From NCBI RefSeq assembly GCF_005405485.1, contig NZ_BJED01000001.1:62001-126000 (forward strand): a stretch of 64,000 nucleotides of DNA, given 5' to 3'. This DNA comes from Enterococcus hulanensis. GTDB taxonomy: Bacteria; Bacillota; Bacilli; Lactobacillales; Enterococcaceae. The position numbers and the translations under genes were made by a program. Below are positions 15,282 to 23,128 of the stretch, in pieces. How positions within the stretch are numbered: position 1 is the first letter of the stretch; each line of letters begins with the position of its first letter. The notes under the pieces are model-generated. The model saw only the letters and a program-made list of their open reading frames with translations, did no database searches and was not told the DNA's origin.

Positions 15282-16130
15282 ATGCTAATTCAAGAAGTTA
15301 TTGAAGGAATCAAGCGTTACTATGGCGGGATCGGTTTTGATGGTCAAACCATAGACGATCAAACCACTCGTGACCAAATTCTTTATGGAGATGCGGCACA
15401 AGTTTGCACAGGAATCGTAACTACCTGTTGGGCAAGTGCGGCGGTCATTCAAGAAGCGAAGGCAAAAGGAGCCAATTTGATTATTTGTCATGAGGCATTA
15501 TTTTGGAATCACGGCGATCGGACAGATTGGCTAGCAGAGACGAAAAACGAAACCTTTTTGCAGAAAAAAGCACTGCTGGATGATGGCGGGATAGTTGTTT
15601 GGCGAAACCATGATTATATTCATTCAGGGATTCCATTAGACGACGGCAGTTATGCGGACGGAATCTTTTACGGGTTGATTCAAGAGCTGGGATGGGAGGC
15701 GTATGCGGATCGTTCATATCATTTAGAAGTGCGGCTGAATTTTCCGGAAACGACTGTGTCGGCGATCGGGAAAGAATTGATTGAAAAATTAAAGTTAAAT
15801 GGCGCAAAGGTAATCGGTAGGCTGGACACAAAAGTTCGCAAAGTCCTGATCTATGGTCATGTAGTTGGTGACGATAATGAGTTGATTAAAAGGCTGGAAC
15901 AAGAAGAGATTGACCTGTTGATCACGATGGAGCTTTTTGATTTTACTGCAAGTGAGTATGTTGAAGACAGCAGCCTGCTACTTGCCAACAAAGCAATTTT
16001 GACTTTGGGGCATTTTAACACCGAAGAACCTGGGATGAAGTATATGCTGGATTATCTAAGTGAGATAGTTGGGACAGATATACCAACCTATTTCGTTCAA
16101 TCTGGCGACATGTATCACTATTTGACCTGA
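15282..16130 (+). CDS. NIF3-family (DUF34) dinuclear metal protein
   Basis: 282 residues. The signature 'NLIICHEALFWNHGDRTDWL' provides metal-binding His residues, and 'TLGHFNTEEPGMKYM' supplies the C-terminal His/Glu ligands. NIF3 proteins form toroidal hexamers; their biochemistry is not settled, with GTP cyclohydrolase-like or metal-handling roles proposed. Location inside a sugar PTS operon, between EIIBC and a carbohydrate deacetylase, suggests that this paralogue acts on a sugar derivative. Good ribosome site (GAAAGGAAG) before ATG. Confidence 0.83.
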   Translation: MLIQEVIEGIKRYYGGIGFDGQTIDDQTTRDQILYGDAAQVCTGIVTTCWASAAVIQEAKAKGANLIICHEALFWNHGDRTDWLAETKNETFLQKKALLDDGGIVVWRNHDYIHSGIPLDDGSYADGIFYGLIQELGWEAYADRSYHLEVRLNFPETTVSAIGKELIEKLKLNGAKVIGRLDTKVRKVLIYGHVVGDDNELIKRLEQEEIDLLITMELFDFTASEYVEDSSLLLANKAILTLGHFNTEEPGMKYMLDYLSEIVGTDIPTYFVQSGDMYHYLT

Positions 16131-16154
16131 TCTTACAGGAAAAGAGGGGAAACG

Positions 16155-16895
16155 ATGAAAAAGATCATTGTGCGGGCAGACGATCTCGGCTATTCTGAAG
16201 CAGTTAATTACGGGATTGCGAAAACGGTTAGACAAGGAATCATCAATAATGTCAGTCTTATGGTTAATCTTCCTGCGGCAAACCAAGGCTATCAATTGCT
16301 TGCGAATAGTCCTTGCTGTTTAGGACTGCATGTGAATATCAGCAGTGGAAAACCATTATCAGCTGCTGAATCCATTCCATCTTTAGTTGAAGGTACGGTA
16401 TTCAAAAAATCAGCGGTCTATAATCAGGCAAAAACGGATGTTGTCGCTTTCGAGGAAGCGCTACAAGAAGTGCAAAAGCAGCTGGAGTTTTTTAGAGAAT
16501 TAACCGGAGCTGATCCTGCTTATCTGGATATTCATGCAGTGCTCAGTCCTAATTTTATTGAAGCGGCTAAGAGGATTGCAGATCAAAATGATCTTCCCTT
16601 TATTGGGATTCCTTCTGAAAAGGGAATGTCGATCAATCATCAACAGATCAAGCTGCAAATCGCTGCTGGTGAAAATGAAACGGAGCTGCTGCAGTTTTTC
16701 AAAACGACAGTAGAGGATCAGGATCAAACCGTGCCGTTATTGGTTTATCATCCCGGATTTATTGATGCGGTCCTCATCAGAAATTCTTCCTTAGTAAACA
16801 AACGTGTTTTTGAGACCTCATTTTTGACCAGCAAAGAGTTGATCGATTACATTCAAGAAAATGATATTCATTTATTGAAGCTGACAGATATTTAG
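16155..16895 (+). CDS. ChbG/YdjC-family carbohydrate deacetylase
   Basis: 246 residues. It starts 'MKKIIVRADDLGYSEAVNYG', with the metal-binding Asp pair, followed by 'LGLHVNISSGKPLS' and 'AYLDIHAVLSP' with metal His residues. Family members deacetylate N-acetyl groups of chitobiose-phosphate and related sugars. With the PTS genes this supports import of an N-acetylated or chitin-derived disaccharide. Last gene of the operon, followed by a terminator. Confidence 0.88.
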   Translation: MKKIIVRADDLGYSEAVNYGIAKTVRQGIINNVSLMVNLPAANQGYQLLANSPCCLGLHVNISSGKPLSAAESIPSLVEGTVFKKSAVYNQAKTDVVAFEEALQEVQKQLEFFRELTGADPAYLDIHAVLSPNFIEAAKRIADQNDLPFIGIPSEKGMSINHQQIKLQIAAGENETELLQFFKTTVEDQDQTVPLLVYHPGFIDAVLIRNSSLVNKRVFETSFLTSKELIDYIQENDIHLLKLTDI

Positions 16896-16908
16896 TGAAC
16901 CAGAAATC

Positions 16909-16945
16909 AGGTGTTTCGCAAAGCAAATTGCGGAACACCTTTTTG
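16909..16945 (+). terminator. Terminator of the PTS operon
   Basis: AGGTGTTTCGCAA and TTGCGGAACACCT form a long hairpin ending in TTTTT. Confidence 0.88.
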
Positions 16946-17018
16946 GCGGTGGGCTTCATTAATTTTTTTTGATCAAGAAAACTAAAAAAACTCCTGCCAA
17001 ATGACTAGACAAAAAATC

Positions 17019-17060
17019 AGTCTTTCGCCCTATGACGAATCAAAGCAGTTTCGGCATAAT
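17019..17060 (+). promoter_or_regulatory. LiaR-type box and promoter, copy 2
   Basis: AGTCTTTCGCCCTATGACGAA (17019-17039) and a -10 CATAAT (17055-17060) with 16 bp between ATGACGA and the -10. The upstream AACTCCTGCCAAATGACTAG also matches the region before copy 1. Confidence 0.7.
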
Positions 17061-17171
17061 ATAGACATAAGATAAAAACACAGCGCAATTGAAAATAAGA
17101 ATAAACAAAATTTAGGGTAGACAGGGTTTTTCAAAATTAGTATTTTGGGAAAATTAAAGGAGAGAATGATC

Positions 17172-17456
17172 ATGATGAAAAAAATGACGAAATCACAAAA
17201 CAATCGAGTATTAACGGGTGCATTAGCAGGAATCGCAGAATACTTTGGAATTGATCCGACTATTGCGCGTGTAGCGTTTGTCTTCAGCTGCTTTTTCTTA
17301 GAGGGAGCACCAATTTTACTGTATGTTCTATTGGCAGTGCTTATGCCAAAAGCAGGCAGCAGCAAGCAAACATACGAAAAAACTTATACGCATTCGACAA
17401 ATGGTCAACCTAAACAGGCAGAATCAACTTCTGATGATGCATGGAGTGACTTTTAG
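17172..17456 (+). CDS. PspC-domain membrane protein (LiaY paralogue)
   Basis: 94 residues. The first 40 are almost identical to the protein at 11.7 kb ('KSQNNRVLTGALAGIAEYFG'), followed by one membrane segment and a polar tail rich in Thr/Lys ending 'DDAWSDF'. The tail ending is shared with the third paralogue at 19.4 kb ('ENWSDF'). ATG 17172 has AAAGGAG at better spacing than ATG 17166. It has its own LiaR-like promoter and terminator just upstream of liaX. Confidence 0.88.
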   Translation: MMKKMTKSQNNRVLTGALAGIAEYFGIDPTIARVAFVFSCFFLEGAPILLYVLLAVLMPKAGSSKQTYEKTYTHSTNGQPKQAESTSDDAWSDF

Positions 17457-17502
17457 AATAGAAAACAACGATTGATTACTGTCAGTCTTACAATAGAGCG
17501 AA

Positions 17503-17539
17503 AGGGTGAACTGCTAAAAAAGCGGTCCACTCTTTTTTT
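17503..17539 (+). terminator. Terminator after pspC paralogue 2
   Basis: AGGGTGAACTGCT pairs with AGCGGTCCACTCT (one mismatch, two wobbles), followed by seven T residues. Confidence 0.75.
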
Positions 17540-17586
17540 ATGGATGCAGAAATTTTTCGATACTTCGAAAGACTTGGCTAAAAGAT

Positions 17587-17629
17587 AGTCCTTTCGACCC
17601 ATGACGAACGAAAAATGTTTGTGCATAAT
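17587..17629 (+). promoter_or_regulatory. LiaR-type box and promoter of liaX, copy 3
   Basis: AGTCCTTTCGACCCATGACGAA and a -10 CATAAT (17624-17629). The distance between ATGACGA and -10 is again 16 bp. This is the expected target of LiaR in the LiaFSR envelope-stress system. Confidence 0.72.
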
Positions 17630-17664
17630 AGAAACATAGAACAATTCGTTGAGGAGCGATTAAC

Positions 17665-19416
17665 ATGAACGAACGGGAAAAAATATTAGAATCAATCAAA
17701 AAAGGCATCCTTTCACCAGAAGAAGGATTAGATTTGTTAGAAAGTCTTGGATTAAAAGATACAGAGACAAAAGCGGAAGAAACGCCAGAACCACAAGCTG
17801 AAAACATACCCGAACCTGAAACAACATCAGAATCCGAAACAACCGAACCAGAAAAAGTGGTTGAATCGGAAGAAGAATTTGAGGTTGAAGAAACACCAGA
17901 AACCGAAGCGGCGTCGGATTTTGAAGATCCTGCAGCATTTGACGAAGTACCCGAACAAGAGTATGAAGAAAAAATCATTTCAGAAGAAGTGCCGGGAATT
18001 AATGAAGAACCCGCACAGGAACCTGAATTGGAAGCCGAACCAACCGAAATCAAGCATGAGGAAAAGCAGCCGGCGGACAGTGTTGCCAGCATGATCGATG
18101 AATGGGAAAACAAGGCGGAGCCTGAACCAGAGGAAACCGATCCGGTCAGATCAAAAATCGATGAGTTCGATCTTTCGTTGCAAACCAAAATTGAAACTCT
18201 TCGGGTGAAAAAAGAAGAGTTTAGAGAACTGAACCTTGAGGCTGGACTAGGGATTATCTCATCTGAGAATGAAGCTTTATATAATCAAATGAAAATCGAA
18301 TTGAAGGAACTCGAAGAAGAGATCGAATTATTAAAGCACGAGCGAAAAGCAATCGATGAAGACCTGTTCGCTTCGCCGGAAAGACCGTATGTATCCGATG
18401 GATTTTTTGAAGTGCCGGATGATTTTGAAGAACAAAAATACCGTCCAATGGATCGCCCGCAAGTCGAGCCGAATGATTGGGCTAGTCGAATTGGTCGTGT
18501 GGTGAATCGGGCGGCGAAAACTGTTACTGATACGGTGAATAATAGCGATTTTGATTTAAAGAAAATTAATCAGAAATTTTACGGAACCGCCAAGACCCAC
18601 TTTAGTCATCAATTTACCTTTGAAGATATTGATGCGCAAACAATCGATATCAAGCTGGCTAAAGGAAAAGTGATCTTGAAAACCTGGGAAGATGAAACCA
18701 TCAACGATGTTAAAGTAGAGGCAACAGTGTCACTGCTTGGCCAAATGGAAGAACCAGACCCAATCGATGCATTCTTGGAGCGCAGCCGCATCGATGTGAA
18801 TAACTACCAAATCTTATTCCATGTGCCAAATAAAAGAGTCGATGCTAAGCTGACGTTCTATTTGCCAAAACGTCAGTACAATAACTTGGCACTTCGTTTA
18901 TTAAATGGTGACTTGATGATTGAAGAGCTTTCAGCAAAAAATTCATCGATCAAAGCCACCAACGGAACAATCTTGATTAAGGAACTGGAAGCTTCGATGC
19001 TGGAATTTGAAGGAGTAAACAACGAGATTGAAATTCGGGAAGGTCAGATTTTAGATGCATCGATCGAGACCGTTACCGGAACGATCATCGCAAGAGCGGA
19101 CATTGTACGATCAGAGTATTCGTTGATTAATGGTGATATCAAAGTGACCGCTAAAAATAATAATTTGAAAAAACTTGAGGCGCAATCAGTCAACGGCGAT
19201 GTGAAAGTGTCGTTGCCGCAAACAATCGGGATAGAAGGTTCCGCTAAAACAGGAATCGGAACCATCAACTATCGGTTTGCCAATTGTGAAACCGTTCAAG
19301 AGCGCAGCGGCAATACACAAAAAGTATTACATTTTCAACGGGCGGCAGAAAATGCTGCACAAATCGAAGTTTCTTCTAAGGCAGGCAGCATTTACTTAAA
19401 GGACTTCGATAAATAG
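17665..19416 (+). CDS. liaX: LiaX-like envelope-stress protein (DUF4097)
   Basis: 583 residues, close in plan to enterococcal LiaX (about 530 residues). The N-terminal helix 'MNEREKILESIKKGILSPEE' is the family start. Residues 30-170 are an acidic Glu/Pro-rich linker, about 173-235 is a coiled coil, and from about 300 to the end there is a DUF4097 beta-helix-like domain with repeated 'LINGDIKVTAK'/'SVNGDVKVSL' units. In E. faecalis LiaX senses daptomycin and antimicrobial peptides and controls membrane remodelling; the role here is inferred from this. It is followed 15 nt later by a liaY-like gene. The acidic linker is longer than usual. Confidence 0.88.
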   Translation: MNEREKILESIKKGILSPEEGLDLLESLGLKDTETKAEETPEPQAENIPEPETTSESETTEPEKVVESEEEFEVEETPETEAASDFEDPAAFDEVPEQEYEEKIISEEVPGINEEPAQEPELEAEPTEIKHEEKQPADSVASMIDEWENKAEPEPEETDPVRSKIDEFDLSLQTKIETLRVKKEEFRELNLEAGLGIISSENEALYNQMKIELKELEEEIELLKHERKAIDEDLFASPERPYVSDGFFEVPDDFEEQKYRPMDRPQVEPNDWASRIGRVVNRAAKTVTDTVNNSDFDLKKINQKFYGTAKTHFSHQFTFEDIDAQTIDIKLAKGKVILKTWEDETINDVKVEATVSLLGQMEEPDPIDAFLERSRIDVNNYQILFHVPNKRVDAKLTFYLPKRQYNNLALRLLNGDLMIEELSAKNSSIKATNGTILIKELEASMLEFEGVNNEIEIREGQILDASIETVTGTIIARADIVRSEYSLINGDIKVTAKNNNLKKLEAQSVNGDVKVSLPQTIGIEGSAKTGIGTINYRFANCETVQERSGNTQKVLHFQRAAENAAQIEVSSKAGSIYLKDFDK

Positions 19417-19431
19417 AAGGGAACGACTAAA

Positions 19432-19722
19432 ATGAGAAAACGAATGACGAAATCACACACAAATCGCATGTTAACAGGAACGATTGCAGGGATTGCGGAA
19501 TATTTTGAGATTGATCCGACGATTGCACGCGTTATCTTTGTTTTCCTGAACCTCGTATTAGTAGGGACACCGATTTTCTTTTATATATTGTTAGTACTGA
19601 TTGTTCCAAAGGCGAACAGCGGTGAGAGTGCTTATCGCGAAAACTACGAACGCCCTAGAAGAACGAAGGCGCAGCGCAGGCGAGCAGATATTGAAGAAGA
19701 GGAAAATTGGAGTGATTTCTAA
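19432..19722 (+). CDS. liaY: LiaY-like PspC-domain membrane protein
   Basis: 96 residues: 'KSHTNRMLTGTIAGIAEYFE', a membrane segment, and a basic then acidic tail. It lies 15 nt after liaX, matching the E. faecalis liaXY order. The third gene of that operon in E. faecalis (liaZ, holin-like) is absent; a terminator follows instead. Third PspC paralogue in 8 kb. Confidence 0.88.
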   Translation: MRKRMTKSHTNRMLTGTIAGIAEYFEIDPTIARVIFVFLNLVLVGTPIFFYILLVLIVPKANSGESAYRENYERPRRTKAQRRRADIEEEENWSDF

Positions 19723-19761
19723 TTTAATAGCGTCGGTTTAATGACGAAACATAAAGTAATC

Positions 19762-19796
19762 AGACATTTCTATTTTTTTAGGAATGTCTTTTTTTG
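19762..19796 (+). terminator. Terminator of the liaXY operon
   Basis: AGACATTTCT and AGGAATGTCT arms around an A/T loop, then TTTTTTT. Confidence 0.8.
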
Positions 19797-20138
19797 TGAG
19801 GAACAGGGCGAGTTGTTATGTTAATGAGAATTTGCTGAATTACAGCTATAATCATTTATCAAATTAATTTCTAATAATCAAGAAATCATTAATGAGAATT
19901 CAATCGTATATAAGTTTAGATAAGTTGAATTTAATAATGTTGTTACGAAAAATACTCAAAAAACACTATATATTTGAAGCGGAAAAAGGTAAAATAAAAA
20001 TGGAATAGCACTTACTAATAAAACACTATAGTTATTTTATCTCTTTTGAAGAGAATAATCTTAGCATGAAACTAGGCTTTCAAGATAGAACTATCAACGT
20101 GTTCACCTATCAACTTTAACTAATTTGGAGGAGAAAGA
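19797..20138 (+). other. AT-rich intergenic region before the Mga-like regulator
   Basis: No coding potential was seen. It contains TATAAT (near 19850) and several AT tracts but no convincing -35 partner. GGAGGAG precedes the downstream ATG. Confidence 0.6.
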
Positions 20139-21698
20139 ATGGATTTTCGCCAGGTCTTAGGAGTAAGCAACAGACGCAGATTAAAATTGATTGAGCTATT
20201 GTATTATAACCGGGAGGGAACACCGAGCGAGAACCTCACCAGTGAGTTGAAATGCTCATTACCGATTTTATTGAGCGATATTAGTCTGATAAATGGACAG
20301 CAGAATAAATATTTTTTGGTTGAAAAGGATATGGGATTGTACCGTGTCAAACTTATGGAGGACATCAGCATTGGAAAACTTTATGCGGAAGCCCTGACCA
20401 GTTCGCCGGAATTTCAAATCGTGGAGCAGCTTTTGTATGAGTTGCATGACAATATCAGCGAATTATCAAAAGCACTGTATTTGAGCTCGTCAAACACCCA
20501 GCGCTATTTAAAAAAACTAGAGCCTTCGCTTAAAAAAGCCGGGATTCATTTATGCTACCGACCGTTGCGTTTAGAAGGCGAGGAAAAAACGATCCGTCAT
20601 TTTTATTATCGCTATTTTATTGAAAAAAATTATTCATTGAAAACTATCTTACCCAATGTAGATAGTTCCCAATTACGATCCATTGAAAAATTTGTTCAGG
20701 AGTTTATTGAGATCAATGGATTATATAAAAAGCATATTTTTAACAAACGGTTGATCTACAACATATTTATAAGTTTATGGCGGATCGCAAATGGTCATAC
20801 CTATCCTAAGGAGGAGCTGCGGACGAATGGGCTGCTGCTGCCGGAAAATGAAGTCGCCTACGCTTTCAAAAGTATGGTTTCCAAAGTTTATCAGCTAAAT
20901 TTGACCGATGAAATGATGCGGGATTGCTTATGGCTTTCCTATTCGGATGCAATTATCTTTAATAAAGAGCATAGAGAACTGGCTCTAGCTGATAATCCCC
21001 GCTATCGCCAATTATTTCGCAAACATTTAACTTTGACGAAAGCATTTATGAAATTAATGGGAGATCCCCTTGACGAAGAACGGGTGTTGGATCTGACGAC
21101 GGTACTGTTGAATGATGTTTATCTTTATGATGAGAAGGGAGAATTTTTGACGATTCTGCGAAAAAATCGAACGATCTTTTTAGAGATGGTCAAGATTATG
21201 CACCAGCATGCAGTAGAAAAGGTCACAGAAATTGCGCAGGACTTTGTTCAAAAATATAGAATCTATCAAGACGAGGATTTCATCACCAATTATGCTTATC
21301 TATTATTAACAGCAGAGGTCGATAGTTTAGAACGATTAGCGTCACAGGATAAAACGCTTCATCTGCTGCTGATTTCGGATCTTTCGCCAACGGAGGAGGC
21401 GTTTATCTCGAAGGTCATCACCCAGATTGTTTACGGAAATTTTGAAATCCATCATTTCGAAGACATTTGGGATGGGGAGGAAGAGTTAGTCGAGAAAATT
21501 TTGACCTATGATGGCTTGATCACCACCGGATCAAGAGAAGGGCTGCCAAAAGATTTCCCTTTGGTGTCGATGGACCCTTATGTAACCCCGCAGTCGATCG
21601 TCGCGATTCAAAACCTAGTGAATGAACTTTCCGAAAAACTATTCCGAGCATCTCTGTTAGAAGAGAAATTGTTTTCTCAAGAAATCACGGATTACTAA
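20139..21698 (+). CDS. Mga-family transcriptional regulator
   Basis: 519 residues. The N-terminal region has two HTH segments ('NRRRLKLIELLYYNREGTPS' and 'NISELSKALYLSSSNTQRYL'). A central Mga/PRD-like helical domain with 'IRHFYYRYFIEKNYS' follows, then a C-terminal EIIB-like part. Mga-like proteins link sugar status (by PTS phosphorylation) to surface-protein expression. It is a single gene between liaXY and the MerR-XRE regulator; its target is not evident, though the WxL and adhesin genes downstream are candidates. Confidence 0.85.
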   Translation: MDFRQVLGVSNRRRLKLIELLYYNREGTPSENLTSELKCSLPILLSDISLINGQQNKYFLVEKDMGLYRVKLMEDISIGKLYAEALTSSPEFQIVEQLLYELHDNISELSKALYLSSSNTQRYLKKLEPSLKKAGIHLCYRPLRLEGEEKTIRHFYYRYFIEKNYSLKTILPNVDSSQLRSIEKFVQEFIEINGLYKKHIFNKRLIYNIFISLWRIANGHTYPKEELRTNGLLLPENEVAYAFKSMVSKVYQLNLTDEMMRDCLWLSYSDAIIFNKEHRELALADNPRYRQLFRKHLTLTKAFMKLMGDPLDEERVLDLTTVLLNDVYLYDEKGEFLTILRKNRTIFLEMVKIMHQHAVEKVTEIAQDFVQKYRIYQDEDFITNYAYLLLTAEVDSLERLASQDKTLHLLLISDLSPTEEAFISKVITQIVYGNFEIHHFEDIWDGEEELVEKILTYDGLITTGSREGLPKDFPLVSMDPYVTPQSIVAIQNLVNELSEKLFRASLLEEKLFSQEITDY

Positions 21699-21715
21699 GT
21701 GATATTAAAATAATC

Positions 21716-21748
21716 AGACTCCTGCTAGTTGCGGCAGGAATCTTTTTT
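21716..21748 (+). terminator. Terminator of the Mga-like gene
   Basis: TCCTGC (21720-21725) pairs with GCAGGA (21734-21739), followed by a T-run. Confidence 0.75.
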
Positions 21749-21828
21749 GAGTTGGGAACGATACTTTATAGATTAGATGAAAAAAATTCGTGACAATCAG
21801 ACAATGACCAAAATAACTGTAATTAACG

Positions 21829-21868
21829 AAAACCGCCTGAATTCAACTGAAATTCAGGCGGTTCCTTT
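21829..21868 (-). terminator. Terminator of the MerR-XRE-cupin gene
   Basis: AACCGCCTGAATT (21831-21843) and AATTCAGGCGGTT (21850-21862) are perfect arms with a 6-nt loop. TTTTCG follows on the minus strand. Confidence 0.8.
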
Positions 21869-22686
21869 TATAATATTCGTTCATAGAACCAGAGTAATTG
21901 TGCATCCTCTGTACTTTCATTACACCAACCATGGTTTTCTTCTGAACTGTAGCTGAGACAGTCGCCTTCTTCCAGATAGTAGACTTTTTCTTCTCCAATA
22001 GTGAAGGTTACTTTTCCTGATAACACAAAAACAATTTCACTTCCCGAGTGGGGCTGCATCGTGGGACGTTTAGAACCGGGCTTCAATGTATACATCATGA
22101 AGGATAAACGTGAGTTTTCTTGCTTCAATAAGTTCTCAATCGTCAGGCCGCTGTTTTTATCGATAACACGTATACGTTGGTCTTTTCTTACTAATTGTGA
22201 AGCCTCATCTTGATCAGCCGGCAGGTAGTACAAGACATTTTCACCGTAATAATCGGCAATTTTCTGCAGAACTTCTAGGCGAGGGTTCACTTGCATGTTT
22301 TCGATTTTTGATAGATAGGATGTGGAAATGCCAACAGCTTCAGCGACTTCTTTGATTGTCTTGTTTTGCGCTTTACGACTTTCTTTCCATTTATCGTTAA
22401 TCAGCTCTTTGCTCAAAGTGTTGTCTTCATCTGAATGATTGCTGCTTAAATTATAGGAATCAGCCATCATTTTTACAGCCTGCGTGCCCATTTTCATATC
22501 AATGGACCAGTTTTTGATTTTTTTAAGCGTTTCAACATCTTGCTGATCAAAAATACGGTAGCCGTTTTCGCTTCTTTTAGGTACGAAAAAGCCATGCTGC
22601 TCCCAATTTCTAATTGTTGCAGGAACGACATTCAATAGTTTGGCCACATCTTGAATTTTGAAATATATTTTATTATTGGTCGACAT
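21868..22686 (-). CDS. Three-domain regulator: MerR HTH + XRE HTH + cupin
   Basis: 272 residues with two different DNA-binding domains. Residues about 8-75 are MerR-type ('FKIQDVAKLLNVVPATIRNW', 'YRIFDQQDVETL'). Residues about 98-155 are XRE-type ('KTIKEVAEAVGISTSYLSKI'). Residues about 195-270 are a cupin ('MQPHSGSEIVFVLSGKVTF', 'GDCLSYSSEENHGW') that should bind a small ligand. XRE-cupin regulators commonly control amino- or organic-acid catabolism. It is divergent from the dehydrogenase/DRE-TIM/Buk/Ptb operon and is the likely regulator. Ribosome site GAGGAG before the start. Confidence 0.88.
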   Translation of the reverse strand: MSTNNKIYFKIQDVAKLLNVVPATIRNWEQHGFFVPKRSENGYRIFDQQDVETLKKIKNWSIDMKMGTQAVKMMADSYNLSSNHSDEDNTLSKELINDKWKESRKAQNKTIKEVAEAVGISTSYLSKIENMQVNPRLEVLQKIADYYGENVLYYLPADQDEASQLVRKDQRIRVIDKNSGLTIENLLKQENSRLSFMMYTLKPGSKRPTMQPHSGSEIVFVLSGKVTFTIGEEKVYYLEEGDCLSYSSEENHGWCNESTEDAQLLWFYERIL

Positions 22687-22753
22687 TTGTTTGTCTCCTC
22701 TTTATCAAATAAGATAATTACTCTACTAAATTTTGCTGAATGAATCCTCTTTA

Positions 22754-22783
22754 ATTTTAGTGGAATTTTACTAACCTTGTCAA
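22754..22783 (-). promoter_or_regulatory. Promoter of the MerR-XRE-cupin gene with internal inverted repeat
   Basis: On the minus strand TTGACA (22783-22778) and TAAAAT (22759-22754) are 18 bp apart. The spacer and -10 contain TTAGT-N8-ACTAA (22757-22774), a plausible operator for autoregulation. Confidence 0.7.
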
Positions 22784-22981
22784 TCATACTGAGCATCAAG
22801 GAGAATTTTTGTATAAAAATCTCATAATCCTTAAAAAAAGAATCGTTTTTTTTAAAGAAAGTTCTTTTTTTATTTTCGTTATTTTACATGAGGGGATTCA
22901 ATTGTTTACTTCTACTATGTAGTTCTTTTCAATTTCTTTTTTGCTATTGTGTTATTGAAAAATTAGAAAGGGGAGGCTTTA

Positions 22982-23065
22982 TTGTTAGTGAATTTCTTAA
23001 CTTTTAAAAAACTGTTTACAAAGTTAGGAAAATGTTTTAGGATGATTTTGAAAACGCATTCATAA
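22982..23065 (+). CDS. Possible 27-residue cationic peptide or leader ORF
   Basis: TTG at 22982 follows a very strong ribosome site (AAAGGGGAGG, 5-nt spacing). The 27-codon frame ends at TAA 23063-23065 and encodes a Lys/Leu/Phe-rich, amphipathic peptide beginning LVNFLTFKKLFTKLGKC. It lies in the 440-bp regulatory region before the dehydrogenase operon, and a predicted promoter for that operon lies inside it. It could be a leader peptide, a small membrane-active peptide, or a chance frame. Confidence 0.35.
   Translation: MLVNFLTFKKLFTKLGKCFRMILKTHS
23015..23043 (+). promoter_or_regulatory. Likely promoter of the dehydrogenase-ptb operon
   Basis: TTTACA (23015-23020) and TAGGAT (23038-23043) with a 17-bp spacer, directly upstream of a cre site. 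Confidence 0.5.
23048..23063 (+). promoter_or_regulatory. CcpA cre site
   Basis: TTGAAAACGCATTCAT fits the degenerate cre consensus WTGNAARCGNWWWCAW at every position. Placed just after the promoter, it should block transcription in the presence of preferred sugars. Confidence 0.75.
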
Positions 23066-23067
23066 AA

Positions 23068-23081
23068 ACTTTGCGCAAAGT
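23068..23081 (+). promoter_or_regulatory. Perfect 14-bp palindrome ACTTTGCGCAAAGT
   Basis: Lies 4 bp after the cre site and 47 bp before the operon start codon. A dimeric regulator site is likely; the divergent MerR-XRE-cupin protein is the nearest candidate. Confidence 0.55.
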
Positions 23082-23128
23082 CGATTGAATATTTTCACCG
23101 TTTTTCTCAAAAAGGAGGAGGCTTTTTT

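Noticed and set aside
17538-18188. 216-codon Ser-rich open frame on the minus strand within liaX
   Set aside because: It is the antisense of the Glu/Pro-rich linker of LiaX; the low-complexity codons leave the opposite strand open.
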